Below, in pieces: positions 36,534 to 49,500 of a stretch of 64,000 nucleotides of DNA (positions are counted from its first letter, which is position 1; each line of letters starts with the position of its first letter). Source of the DNA: Onthophagus taurus (lineage: Eukaryota; Arthropoda; Insecta; Coleoptera; Scarabaeidae); the NCBI RefSeq assembly GCF_036711975.1, contig NC_091975.1, positions 4,218,501 through 4,282,500 on the forward strand, given 5' to 3'. Below the pieces are notes generated by a model. The model had not been told where the DNA came from, ran no database searches, and was given only the letters and a program-made list of their open reading frames with translations. The position numbers were made by a program, and so were the translations under genes.

Positions 36534-36550
36534 TAAATAAATATTGTTAA

Positions 36551-36967
36551 TTGATAAGAAAAAACAATAAAGAAAATTGCCAACTTAGTTGTAATTGAAA
36601 TCTTATTTGAACAAGTTTAGTAAATATTGATAGAACGATAAGAAAAAACTTTTTATTTCCAAATGGGCAACTAGAATAGTAGTTCATTAATCAGTACCGT
36701 TCTAAACACAATTAGATGTAACTGTCAACATATAAACAATTCTGATATTATTTTTTTGCAACGAATCGTATCTTAGTACGTGAGCCGTTATCGCTTATTG
36801 TCTCTCTACTTTTCGACTTGCAAACAACCTCTACCAACATTTTAACACGTATCATTATCTAGATAATCTCATTACGTTTTCGATCACTATCGAAAGAAAT
36901 AAACTGAAAAACAATGAAAATCGCAAATTGTTATTAATAATTAGATTATCTTTCGGGGTAAGGATAA
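36551..36967. promoter_or_regulatory. Mvl: GATA-motif cluster between the His/Asp-rich gene and Mvl
   Basis: A perfect 14-bp palindrome ATTATCTAGATAAT at 36854-36867 holds two overlapping GATA sites. TTATCT recurs at 36946, GGATAAAA at 36962, TGATAAG at 36552 and CGATAAG at 36638, the last two each followed by the same AAAAAAC word. This ~420 bp gap must contain the Mvl promoter. GATA factors drive midgut genes in insects, so gut expression is a reasonable inference. No clear TATA box seen. Confidence 0.5.
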
Positions 36968-37024
36968 AATATAATCCCTTTGTCTTTAGAAACAGAATCA
37001 TTTCGCGCGGTTAATCCAACGAGA

Positions 37025-38970
37025 ATGCCCGGAAGTGATATTAAAAAAGTTGAAGTCGAAGACGATGAATATGAAACTTATTTTACCCGACAAAGGGTTG
37101 TTATTCCAGATGACGATAAGGTAACGATTAATTAATTTAAATTTTTATTATTAAATTTTTTGATTCAGCCCGGATTTAGTTTTCGAAAACTTTGGGCATT
37201 CTCCGGTCCCGGATTATTGATGTCTATCGCTTATTTGGACCCCGGAAATATCGAAAGTGATCTTCAATCGGGAACTATCGCGGGATATAAATTATTATGG
37301 GTACTTTTAAGCGCAACCGTTTTAGGATTGGTGGCTCAAACTTTAGCAACAAGATTAGGTAAGTTAATAATGATGTGGTAAAAGCGGTTTAAAAAGTAGT
37401 ACTTTGAAGGTGTTACAACGGGGTTACATTTAGCTGAGATGTGTCATCGTCAATACAAAAAATTTCCGCGGCTTTTAGTGTGGATAATGGTTGAAATCGC
37501 TGTAATCGGTTCTGATATGCAAGAAGTCATTGGAACTGGAATTGCGATTTATTTACTTTCAAATAAAGTGTAATTTTTTTTTAATTATTTTAATTTTAAT
37601 TTATTCTAATTTTATTTTTTTTAATTAGAATTCCTTTATGGGCTGGTTGTATAATAACAATCATAGACACCTTCACATTCTTATTCTTAGACAAATACGG
37701 GCTTAGAAAATTAGAACTTTTCTTTGCATTTTTAATATCAGTAATGGGAATAACTTTTGGTTATGAATACATCGTAGCTGCACCAAGTCAAGGATCAGTT
37801 GTACAAGGAATGTTCTTTCCTTGGTGTAAAGATTGCAATTCCGACGCTCTTTTGCAAGCCGTTGGAATAGTAGGGGCTGTAATTATGCCTCACAATTTGT
37901 ATTTGCACTCAGCTTTAGTGAAATCGAGGGAAGTCGACAGAAAGAAGCCGGAAAAAATTAAAGAGGCTAATTTTTATTATTTAATTGAAAGTAGTATTGC
38001 TTTATTGATCAGTTTTGTTATCAACGTTTTTGTGGTTTCCGTTTTTGCTTACGGACTTCATCACAAAACTAATACAGAAATGGTAAGATTTAAAAAATTT
38101 ATTAAACTGCATGTAATAAATTAATATTTGATGCGATTTTAATAAATTCCAGTTGGATAGTTGCGAAATAAATGGTATTGATGCTTTCGATGTTTTTCCG
38201 GTGAGTTTAAATAAACTTTATTTACAAACTAATAAATCTAAATAAATTTCGTTTTAGAATAACACTGAATATGTAAACGCCGATCTTTATAAAGGTGGAA
38301 TTTTCTTGGGGTGTACTTTCGGTTCGGCCGCTCTTTACATTTGGGCCGTTGGGATTTTAGCAGCTGGTCAAAGTTCAACTATGACGGGAACATATGCCGG
38401 ACAATTCGCTATGGAAGGTTTCTTAAATTTAAAATGGGCCAGATGGAAGAGAGTGTTGTTCACTAGAACTATAGCTATTATTCCAACGTTCTTTACTGCT
38501 TTCTTTAGCACCATCGAGGATTTAACGGATATGAATGATATATTAAATGCCGTTATGAGTTTGCAATTACCATTCGCTGTTATTCCTACGATAGCTTTTA
38601 CGAGTAATCCCAAAATTATGGGCAAATTCACCAATGGAATGTAAGTAAATTAGTTTTAATTTTAAACAATTTATGTATTAAATTAAATTTGTTTATTATT
38701 TTTAGAGTTTTAAAAATCGTTGCGTTCTTATTATCAGCCGCTGTAATTTCGATTAACATTTATTTCGTTTATTCAACTGTGGAAGAAATGGACCTTAACG
38801 CTGGAGCATTATCAGGCGTGCTTATAGTAGCTGTTTTATACGTAATGTTAGTTATATATTTAATAATTCATTTAACAGCATCGATAAATATAAACACAAT
38901 CGGCCAAAAACCCTTCATAAAAAAATATTTCTTAGTTGATAGCGATCATAACTTGGAATTAAAGATATAA
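37025..38970 (+). CDS. Mvl: Malvolio, NRAMP-family divalent metal (Mn2+/Fe2+) transporter (7 exons)
   Basis: Proton-coupled importer of Mn2+, Fe2+ and related ions, in plasma or endo-lysosomal membranes. Exons are 37025-37120, 37169-37358, 37410-37569, 37629-38082, 38153-38200, 38258-38640 and 38706-38970, with introns of 48-70 bp and consistent phases, giving 531 residues. The TM1 metal-binding motif DPGN is at 56-59 ([15 protein letters not shown]). The TM6 motif MPH is at 235-237 ([15 protein letters not shown]). The transport signature region [14 protein letters not shown] and the later [18 protein letters not shown] are intact. The close match to fly Malvolio extends through nearly all membrane segments. 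The N-terminus is short and the C-terminal tail is clipped, ending [12 protein letters not shown], compared with longer tails in fly and vertebrate proteins. The ATG is the first in frame before [13 protein letters not shown]. An alternative upstream non-coding exon cannot be excluded. Confidence 0.97.
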
Positions 38971-41121
38971 TTAAATATTTCAAACATTTTTTTTTAATGT
39001 TAAAAATCGAAACATTACGAAGGAATGGTGTGCGTCCAGGGACTTTTAATGCAAATTAGCATCCTCATAACGGTGTCCTCTCCTGAATATTAATGCGTCA
39101 GATGCATCTCTCGGCTTATGAGCGCCATTAATTTTTATGAAAGCGTTCCTCGCGGACTCAGAGAGGTAAAAATCTCCGGACTAACTAACCGGAGTGAGAT
39201 CCATCACCAAGTGTCATACTCCGGGTAAAACGCCTTGATTAATAGCTGGTACAACTTGCACAATTATCCTTCTAAACCCAGGTCGTGAGCTCTCTTTAAC
39301 AATTATCCTGTTATTAATCGATTTTTGTAACGTTGAATAGTTGAGCTTTCTGAAAGGAAAGGTGATTGTGAAAAAGAAAGATGAACAGGTGACTCAGTTA
39401 ATTGTTGTATTCAAACTATAAATGTACTTGATTTATTTGCAGAAGCAGTATTCAAGTAACTATTTAAGTTAAATCTTTCCTCTTGAATTTGTCCTATAAT
39501 CAAGATTTCCCAGCAGATTCAGTCTTAATCGTTCCATCTTTATTAGGGGCGAAGTACTTGATTTATACAATGTTTTAACAAAATTAATTTTTTATTTAAG
39601 TCATATCTTTTGTCAGATTGTGTATAATTAGATGGCACATATCTTTGTGCCACAAACATTAAAAATCGGAAAAAAAATAATAAATATTCTATGAAGATTG
39701 ATATTTAATTTAAACATAAGATCATCGTTCCATGTTAATTATTGACGAAGTTATCTACCAATATTTGAAAATTGGTTGATTTTGACAATGTTTTAATAAA
39801 ATTAATTTTAGTTGCATTTATTTAAAAATTTATATCTTTTGTGTATAAAAATCTTGTAAATCAACAACTTTTCTACTTTATCCATTGTTATAGATAGGCT
39901 ACTTAACTAAATCATCTCGTATAAGTCAATAACCTCGTGCCTTTTGGGTTCCAAATAATTCGATAAAATTCGGTAGAAAGGAACCTTTTTCGTGGTTGGA
40001 CTACAGGATTAATATATACCCCTTGGGAATGGTAACACGTCCCTACAATCCCTACACGTACAACTCTAGACGTTGGAAGGATATCGTGTAACAAAACCGG
40101 AAAATATTTTACGGGGATAAATCCAACAAAACATGACGGTTCCTTACACAAATTGAAAGTGAGATATAAAAGGGAATAATATAACTAGATCTTACTAGAT
40201 GTTTTAATCTTCCAAAAATCTTATTACGTCAAGGACAACAGGAAGGGAAAACGTTTTAATTATTACCTGAGCTATACTTAGCAGGAAATTAGAACTCAAT
40301 TATTTACAGCTTAAACGCTTCCATTCGCAAGTCGTTATCACGAGATAAAGTAGCACTTAAACAGGATCTTAATATTAATAAGCTGTGTAGTTTAGATCGT
40401 TTAAACTTCAAAGAGAAAAAATATATTTTCCGTAATAAATAACTTCCAACAATAACACTAATTTTAACATTGACGTTTGAAACACAATCAATCAACTTGA
40501 AAGCCTTTTTTGCTTTTAAAAGGGCCAAAGAAAACTTCTACGACGGGATTTTCTATAAGAACCGGAAAGAGGGTCCGACGAAGACCAATTTAAAAATTTA
40601 AAAGTGAGGGTACCACTATTTATTATCGAATTTTCAATAAAACTGGGATCTTCACCTGACTGCAACGCGTTATCTCTAATTGGATCGATAATCAGATGTC
40701 TACGGCGATATCTGTTATATGGTACCAGTGGGTTTTCCATTTCCAGTTGAAAGATCAAAGGATCTTCTCTCCATTGAGACGCGGATTTCTGTTTCAATGC
40801 CTGCGACTTCCCTTCTTGTGTAATTTAACCGGTTTCTCAAGAGATAAACCATTTTGTTCTTATCAATTCTCTTGTTCGTTATTTTTAGATTTAAATTGAA
40901 TAAATTGTTAGTTTAATATTGGTTAATTTTGACAATCTCAAAAATAATGAAGAAACGAAATTCATTAGAAATATTCTATTGATCTTTCATTTAAGTCTAA
41001 TAAGTTCCATCTTAATTAGGGACGAAGTCATCAACTTTTGAAAATTGATTGATTTTCGTGGAAAAATAATACAAAACAACTTTTAATAACTCAATTGTGA
41101 TAAAGGGATCGTTGGCCGTCG
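38971..41121. other. Intergenic DNA with diverged dispersed repeats
   Basis: Downstream of Mvl I see no canonical AATAAA close to the stop and no gene. Minus-strand frames at 39912-40797 are short and look random. Related sequence blocks near 39.5, 39.7 and 41.0 kb are listed separately. Confidence 0.55.
39528..41062. repeat. Diverged dispersed repeat, about three copies
   Basis: Variants of GTTCCATCTTAATTAGGGACGAAGT occur near 39531, 39727 and 41004. Two of them are followed by CAATGTTTTAA(C/T)AAAATTAATTTT and TATATCTTTTG; the other two share TTTGAAAATTG(G/A)TTGATTTT. The copies are fragmentary and diverged, and I see no coding capacity or terminal repeats. Likely fragments of one old non-autonomous element. 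Confidence 0.55.
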
Positions 41122-41155
41122 TCAGATTTCGCACAAAATCGTAGTGTCGTAGTCC
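41122..41155 (+). promoter_or_regulatory. Candidate TATA-less Inr + DPE core promoter
   Basis: An initiator-like TCAGAT (A at 41124 taken as +1) is followed by AGTCC at 41151-41155. That matches the DPE consensus RGWYV at exactly +28 to +32, the spacing DPE promoters need. No TATA box upstream. The surrounding 250 bp is CpG-rich compared with its flanks. Elements are seen; promoter activity is inferred. Confidence 0.4.
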
Positions 41156-41355
41156 ATGAACGTTGAAAGGGCCAGTTTCAACCTGACGGTCGTCGAGCGT
41201 GTTTCAGATGCTCACGTGGGCGACGATCGCGCAAACGACCGGAAGCAGGATCATGCGCGTTTTCGGGTGATCCCTTTGAATTGCGCGCGCGTTAGGGTTA
41301 ACAACTATCGCTGGAGCGTCCCAGAGAAGAACGACAATTTAAACCGCTACAGAAC
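41124..41355 (+). other. Candidate first (mostly 5' UTR) exon of a long gene running right
   Basis: Starts at the Inr above and ends at a strong donor AAC|GTAAGT at 41355/41356. It holds a 67-codon frame from the ATG at 41156. If spliced to the exon at 56558, that frame stops at once (AC-G then TGA), leaving CCATGAGAG as the next start. This reads like an upstream ORF in a leader rather than a conserved protein. I recognise no product. Confidence 0.3.
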
Positions 41356-43443
41356 GTAAGTCTTCCGCACGGTTGCTAATTATCCTTTGTAGCAGGAAAT
41401 GTGTAATTAAGGCGGACGGCAAATACTTTCGGCCTGTACTTGATCTTGCAGGGTAATTACTATGTGTTTTAGGTCCGAAATACGGTAAATGGTTGAAATA
41501 ACAGTAATTACTGGAAATTTTAATTAAGAAACGTACAATTTTTAATTAAAAACAGAAGGGGCTTTTTTGAATTTCGTTATAAAAATTATATTTGCGCTCG
41601 TGTACGGTGGAATTCGGGGAAGATAAGAATCCTCTTTAAAATCCAAGCTCTTTTTCGAGTCGTCCCTATTCTAAAAGAGCCCTCCTTTCGCGGATCTCGA
41701 GATTCTCGGTCGAGAAATGCACAGTCGTAATAAAAATAGCGTCGGGTCTTTTGTTGGTTTGAGAACGTGTCGGAACAAGCCGGGTTCGCGTATCTTTCTA
41801 CGCTAATGCCTTGTCTTTCACAATATGCCTCTCAACCAAGAACGAACTCGCTAAAAGCGTCATAGAGAAAATACGACGACACACGACACGTAGAAATACT
41901 TTTTGACGTGTTAAAACTTTGATTTCTTTCTTAACTTTAAAAGAAAATTAATTTAACTTAATAAATGTTGCTTGCCAAGAATTTTTTGTTTGAACGATGC
42001 ATCATCGTTGTTATGAGATGTACAAAAAATACTAATTAATCCCTGAAATGGCCGTGTAAAACCATGTTACTTTTTCAGTTGAATAGATGGTTGGTAGGTA
42101 ACACACCTGAGCCTTGGATAAAAATTCAGAGCACGGTGATAACGCAAGTAGTTTGTTCCCATTGCACTAATGGCGTTGGGTCTCGCCGACAAACAATGAA
42201 CCTGTATGACGCTCTTAACACGTCCGTAACAATAATTTCTAGGGGGCAATTTATATGCAACATTTTTTGCAACAAAAACTTGACACAACGTTAACGCGCG
42301 GTCGCGCTCTGCGAAGTTAATTTAACTTTAAAATGCGCGTTTTGCCTGCGCGCGGACGTGTTTATTCGAAAAGTTTCGAAAAGTTGTGCCAGACAATGCC
42401 TACGGTGCCGTTATTCAACACGCAACTTGCTCGGGATATATTTCAACAGGATGCATGGCTTCTCCGCTTAAAAAGGACTATTCGAAAAGGAGCCGAACCA
42501 AAAAGTTTATAAAACTTAAATCCGATGCGGAGCAACCGGAACTTTTAAACTAATCATTTTTGTTTTACTTTTCTAAAATTCGTTTCTTTTCTAATTCATT
42601 TTCAAGGATGAAAAAGGATGGGAAATTTGCTTGCTTTGTGTCGATTGTTGCAGGTATAGGGCGAAGTCAAACAAACTGTGGCGCCACACGGTGGGTTAAA
42701 TCAATAAAACCGTATTGACGGCCGTTCTTTATATAGAAATCCCAGGATTTTGGCACCACCTATTTATTTTACCTGTTGATGAAAACTCTATAGCTTAAAA
42801 AAACTTATTGTGTAAAGATTTTAAAAATAAAATTACTTTAACTTTACTGAAATTTATTTGACAAGGTTATCAACGTTCAACATCAAGATTCAACTCTCAA
42901 ATCTTTAGATCTGTAATTCTGCTCAATTGAATGACTACTCATCAAAGACCACCATTTTCCCCCAAACCTCTAGGCCTTACCGTTATCGAGATACAGCCGC
43001 TCCGTACCCTTAACGGGACACCTGTATAGAAGACTGACTAAAGTTACCTGTTCGTTTGGCTTAGTAAGATAAGTAAGATATGTGATACTTATACAATTCT
43101 TAATATCTCTAATAATTATAATCCGCGATATCGTGCAACATCGTCCCTCCCTTTCTCATTGCTATTCTGGATTCTCGCAACAACATCACTTAGCAATCCT
43201 GTTCACATGACATCTTTCTATACTGTACATAATCAAAAATATTGCTCAATACAATTCTGGTCATACAACATTTTGTTCATTATCATTCTTGATAATATCA
43301 TCCTAACTGGCCTGCTTCAAAAACATCTTTGATATCAAATTTGGCGGTGATTATCACTGTCTTGGTCCACAGTAGTCCTTAACATTATGCCTGGCATTCT
43401 CTAACACTGGCTCAACTTTTGTCATCATCTTCTTCATCCTATC

Positions 43444-43566
43444 TCAAAACCTCACTATATCGATATTGTCTGTCTTCAATATTGTCAACGCTGCTCTGAT
43501 CTCCCCCAACATCTTTTCCATCATATATTTACACCTCAATTCCTGTATAGCTGTTGATACTTTTGA
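43444..43566 (-). pseudogene. Short decayed coiled-coil-like ORF, possible retroelement relic
   Basis: A 40-codon minus-strand frame contains IQELRCKYMMEKMLGEIRAA and then LTILKTDNIDIV. It is amphipathic and helix-like, in the style of N-terminal coiled coils of insect retroelement gag/ORF1 proteins. A stop precedes it and it ends at TGA. A second short frame with KKMMTKVEPVLENAR follows out of phase just beyond. Composition of 43.14-43.57 kb differs from its flanks (purine-rich on the minus strand). Assignment to a mobile element is a guess. Confidence 0.25.
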
Positions 43567-46500
43567 TCAGGAAATTGAGACTGAATGTTTATTATTTTGT
43601 GCATTAAAAGATTTAGTAGTACTTGAAACTTAATTATTAATTTTCGTTTAGATTAATATGAAATATATAATATAAAAAGCGTAACATGTAACAATCCTCA
43701 AGTGAACTGGTACGAATTTAATCCGACGACTTGCTGAGGATTCGTCCAAAATGAAATGTAAATAAAGTGGCTCTTCGGCTTTTATGAATAATACATGAAA
43801 TTCGGCGGTGGATTTTTTCCACCACCGTTCGCTGTTTTCATTAATCCTGGCTGGCGATACGGGATGCGTCCGGACAAAAGTACGTTCGAATAAAAGGTGA
43901 GAGAGTTCGGATAAGCGTTGGAAAGTTTGTGGATTATTGTTTCGGCCGTGCTCTCTCTCGGCATTGTAAATTTCGATGTTCCGTGTAAATCTGAACCGTT
44001 GACAGGTACGTAAGCGCTCTATCGTTGCACGCTACAGAACATTGATGACCGGGCTTTATCCCGGATGAATGCTATCGAACAGTTTGTGAAATTTAGTTAC
44101 AAGGAAGAAACCTTATTGATTCATTTAAATCCTATTTGGTTTTATTGGCGATTACCTTCGTGACACTAAAAAAAGTACGTGGTAAATGTCGACCTAAAGG
44201 GGTTGCTGGTGTTGAATAGGTTATGGTGGGGAGAAATGGGGTCATAGGGAGGCCATCTGAATATAAATATCGTTCGGCATGTCAACTGCCAGAGGCACGC
44301 GAATACCACCCGCTCTATAAGAGAAAATCATACGAAGGGTTCTGCGAAAATTGTATTTTGTTCCAAAGAGATAATTCCGCTTGTACTGAACTTTTCTTCG
44401 AATCTCGGCTTTGTCTACTTTTCCGGTTCTTGTAAATCCTCGCCGTAACAATACACATGTAATTTTCGTTGTTATTGAGATATAAAAGAAAACTTTCCAT
44501 AAAACTCTTTCATATTCAACCCGTAACACCAATACCGATATTTCGGTTGTTTTAGGCAAAGTAAACGTGAGTTCTGAATAGGGTCACTTTTGAAAGAAAA
44601 TATTCGGGTCGAATCTTTTTTTTTGTGTTAAATGTGAGGTCGCTTAATAAAAACACGGTCTACGTTTTATCACTTCCGTCAGCAGTAAATTTTTCCGTCT
44701 ACCCTCGTTAGATATTTTAACGCTTTATAACCACAGAATGTGTGAAATTATACTAAAGAGAAAATCCAATTCGTTTTGATTTAGATTTAACTAGAATCTC
44801 ACCCTACAACTAAACATATTAGCGAAACGACGTTGCAGTTTGAAACAATAGTCACGTAATTAGCGGGTCCCCAAAACTGCGCCCCAAGGGTCAACTGGCT
44901 CCTGCCTAGGAATAATTAGAGTGAATACATTATAAGTCCTTACGGAGTTAACCCAGAAAGTTGTTAAGAGAAACTTTAGAATGGACCTTTCCTCTTACAA
45001 AATTAAAATTTCGCAATATTTACGCTTTTCCCGTCAATTCTAGAAAGTTATTTTCGGTGTAGGTGTGTATTGTTGGCGAACATTTCATTTTGAAAAGCTT
45101 CGTGTAAACGTAACCTCCCTACTTTCCGTAATTAAAACATAAGCAGGGCAGGGCGTCGCGACGGTGCTATTCGCGATCGAAAGCGCGCGCCATCCTCCGA
45201 GTTGCAAACTGAATTATAAACCGGACCGAAAGTTTAATTAAATTAACTTCACCCCTCTCCTACTTCTCACCAGTTTTCGTCGTCTCTCTTACACCCGTTC
45301 GCGGTAAATTTAAAATGGGCACCGTTGCCACGATTAGGACGCATTCTAATTAAGGCTCAGTTGCATAGGTGAGCCTACGAGGCTCAATGCATTTCTTGTA
45401 CCGTCTCGAGTCACAGAATTTAATTAAAACCACATAAAGTTTTAATTGACAATGGAGTGTCTCTCCTTATTCAGTCGTCATTTCGCCTAATTGATTATCT
45501 CCTGGCGTTCGGACGCTCTGCAAATTATGCGTATGCACGGTTTGGTCGTCTCATAAACACATTATCCTGGTCAGACGTGGTCCTGGATTATAATAAGGGA
45601 GCACACACTGCGTCCGTGATGTATCAATTGTGAGTTATGTGTGCAATTTGCCCGCTGAGAAGGCCGTGATACACCACTGGTCACCGCTATTTGGGATAAT
45701 GTTCGCTTTGTATACGCCATGGGAAATGGGAAACGGTTAAACTAATTAGTTGCTTCGAGTTTGACGATCGAATCGATAGTTATCCAAACTCTCGATACTT
45801 TGTGTAACAATGTAATCGAATAATCAAATAAATAATACTTCAGTCTCTTGTTAGTTACTATTATATTTCCTTAGAACCGAGCAACCAATATTTCCTTCCA
45901 TCGTGTTACCTTTCATCTTTGACCACAAATCCATTTCATTGGAGTTTTAAAAATACCTGATTGGACTGCACACGAATCGATTTTCACCTTCTTTTTTCCT
46001 TTTTACTGAAATCTCCGGAAGCGTGTACGCACTTTGAGGAATGATTGCTTTCAAATTTCCAACTTCGAAACCGCATTGGATTATATGGAAAAGAAATAAC
46101 TTGTGGAACTACTCCGGATCTGGCAAATAGTATCGCACTTCTATGCGATATTTCAAAATCATATTATTGCAATGTAATAACTTTCCTTACCAATCTTTCT
46201 GAAACAATTTTATCAAGTTATATAGCAGTTTTGACGACCCAAATAATTACCAGACATTCACACTTTATTGTGTTATTCCTTTGTTGTAATACGCGATTAC
46301 AGCACAACAGAATCCTTACCATGGTAACATGATTATCATTTAAATGTCTTCAAAATGCCACCAGATATCACAGCAACTTTATAGTAGAAACATACACATA
46401 CACAAAAAAAAGGTGGAGAAATAACCCAAAGAAAATATTGTATCAAATCATAAAAACTTAAATACGAATGAACATGTTATGATTGTAAACTGGCGAGAAC

Positions 46501-49500
46501 TTGACCTACATCGTAGCTTGACGTAATTAGGAAAGGACAGAGCCCAGAGAACCTGCTATCTGCAACCAGGAATAATTCGTGTACGAGATCCAACAGTGTT
46601 GCCTCATTTGAATTGCCACCGTGTTCACATCAGAAGTGGCTTTCCATGCAAATGTTACGCAAACCCCAATTACAATGTAAGCTGAACGCCTGTAATAAAA
46701 ATGGCACCAACGATTCCTTCAACAAACCTTATCGACACAGTTCTACCTTAAACGTATGCTAATTAAAACTTTATAAAGCGACGTTTTTTTTTCTGGAAAA
46801 TTCTCGCACGCGAAATGGTCGATTGAAGGACATCGCTATAGAGTATCGATCGGGTAAAGAAGAAAAAGCAAAGAGGAAATAACCAATTTTCCGGCAATTT
46901 CGGCGGAAATTGTTGCCCTCTTTCGGCTGGGGTCGTAAAGGAATCTCCACATGTTTTATTCAAGGTGTGCCCTCGAGAAGCGGGAACTTTCAAATAAGGC
47001 GCGTTTAAAACTTTCGTCATAACGGCGATGCGGTGTCGTGATACTTCGTAAACGATCGAAGAAACATCAGAAGAATCGTGGAAAAATCGGCCGTGGAAAG
47101 GATAATAGTTGTTTCAAATCAAAGTAACGTTATTTTAGTTATAACGTTACCTGAGCGAAGGTTCTTCTCTTAAAATCTAATCACTCCAGTCGGAAAAGGT
47201 CCCATACATCTGGCTGGATAATATCCCCTTCTCGTTGAAAGAAGCTTCGAAAGAGGTCGTCCCATCCGTCTCGAGGAGAAAAGCGGGTGCCCATTTTTAC
47301 CGTTAAATCTCGTTACTTCGATAACAAGGCGCACGGGACCTTAGAAGAGGTTTTCTTTATCCCGTGCACCTTCAATTGCGACCGCCAAATAAAATTAGGG
47401 CATAAATTATACTTAATCATAAGATGCGAGTTCCCGGAGTTTCCGTGCTCCGGATTCAATCCCGTGAAGGAGTAGCGGACCGAACCATTCCAAACACGTA
47501 ATTTCCTTCATTTTAACCAACATAATGTTCAAGGTGTACGCGCGTTTGCATGCGCAAACACGTCGTAAATCTGGAGCGCATATGCATAGCGTGTGTCTTA
47601 TGTCGCACTGTTCCGGAATCGATAGTTCCATCAGAGATATTTCGAACCAATTATGTTCCTGACTTGGACACGATCCAAAAGAGACCGGGACATCAATACC
47701 CATTATTTCACCCTTCGACCCGGGGTTGCTTTGACGATTTTTTGTGCCATCGACAGTTTTCCCCTGTTTTCCTTTTGCCGGGTATCGTATAAAGGCGTCG
47801 ATGTGCGCTAATGGTGAAAGGGTCTGTCATTTCGGCGACTGATAGAAAAATGGCTCCCAGTTACAAGCAGTTGGACATCAAAGCAAAACGGATTTCGGAC
47901 AAATAATTCGCCGAGTACGAAAAAAGATTACACTAAAATGAAAACGACGAAGACTTTTCGACAAAGGACGCCGCCGTGAACATGTAAATGTCACGTGGGA
48001 GTTGGGCAAATAAAGAAAAAGTACGGAGTTTAGGGCGTCATCTATCACCCGGTTCGATCGGATGAGGGATATTCCACCCGACTACTGATGGAGGTAAATC
48101 TCTCTACGTAAAGTCACCTAAATTTTCCTTTAGATGTTCAAATTGAATCGCAGATCTTTATCTACATAAATCTTCCACATCATTTAACAAAATTGTACAA
48201 TTTCAATTGTCCTAAATTTTCTTTACTTAATTGGCACGTGTCATGTCATAAACTACAAACGAAAGCTGAGTCATTCCCTGAACAAAAGAAAGACCGTCCA
48301 ATTTTCGTGAACCCTCCGATTTGTTTCCCCACATTCTCCATCTCTTCTATAAAAACCTGGACAAGTGCGTAGTTAGTGAGGCCTTTCGACCCTCCTCTCC
48401 ATCGAAGGGTCTCGAATAATTGTATTCGATGGCTATTGGTACCATACCGCGTGTACATGGCGTGCTAGTTTAACGATCTTTTTTACTGAAAAGATGAAGT
48501 TAAAGTGGAAGACGTTATTCGACGGTCTTCACGGACGCATGTTCAAACACGCCCCGTTGTTAACAAACCGACGCGCGTCTACCCGCAGATTAATTAATGT
48601 ATGAAGTTCGCGAACTACGACGTATTGTGCAAAATGTAGAAGCTGCATTGCCGAAGGCTGCGGCTTTTGTTTGTTTTATATCTTGTATGTTAATAACGTG
48701 AGGTTTTAATGAAATAAAATACGACTTAAAAATAGTGTAATTACATTTGACCTTTCATTTATATAGCGCTTTTATGTGGTTGATTATGATATTGATGGCA
48801 TTGAAGTCGGAAGTCAGTGTAATGCAAAACATCAATAACCGGCCGCTGACAAAGATGATCCTCTCTCCGCACTAAAACAATTTGCCCGGACTGCACATTA
48901 GGTCCAATGCACATAATTAGGGCAATTGAACGATCGGGGTTGCGTCCGAGGGCATGAAAAGCGATTAATTACTACGGAAATCATGCGCTCGCAATGCGGG
49001 TTGCATCGTAAGTTTCCGTTAAACTAACGCAGTGAATCGGTTATATCTTGCTTACATCGTTCGACGAGGCGCAGAACACGGTGGAAATGTGTAACAGCGT
49101 GTCAGGAAAGATAGGTTGGAATCAAAGTCTAAGTTTCCCGAACTTAGAAAGATTAATCGCCGACGATTTGGAGCGTGAGGATAGTTTTGCAGAAGGGGTC
49201 GGTTTAAAGTTAGATTGGCGTGCCAAGAAGAGGTCCCAGATAAATAACGCGAGTGTTGAAACGAAGAGTTCCCGACGAGGGACTACCTTAACATTGCTCT
49301 GGAAATGTTTTAGTGGCCGTAATTATAGTCGACCCGTCATATTTCACTCGTGTTTCGCGTTTTGCCGAAAATTACCAGCATAAATCACGTGGGGTCGAGC
49401 TACGTCAGTCAGAAGAGCGATACAACACGGGTAGAAATTGTGCATCGCTGAAACTGTATTCACTGTAAGCTCGGTTTCAAGCGGAACTAAGCTTTTTTGC

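Noticed and set aside
36060-36540. Minus 96-codon and plus 106-codon Ile/Met-rich frames
   Set aside because: Both are alternative-frame shadows of the His/Asp-rich exon, where GAT CAT repeats read as ATG/ATC in other frames.
49048-49383. 111-codon plus frame
   Set aside because: It opens with TTG, lacks Kozak, promoter or splice evidence, and resembles nothing known.
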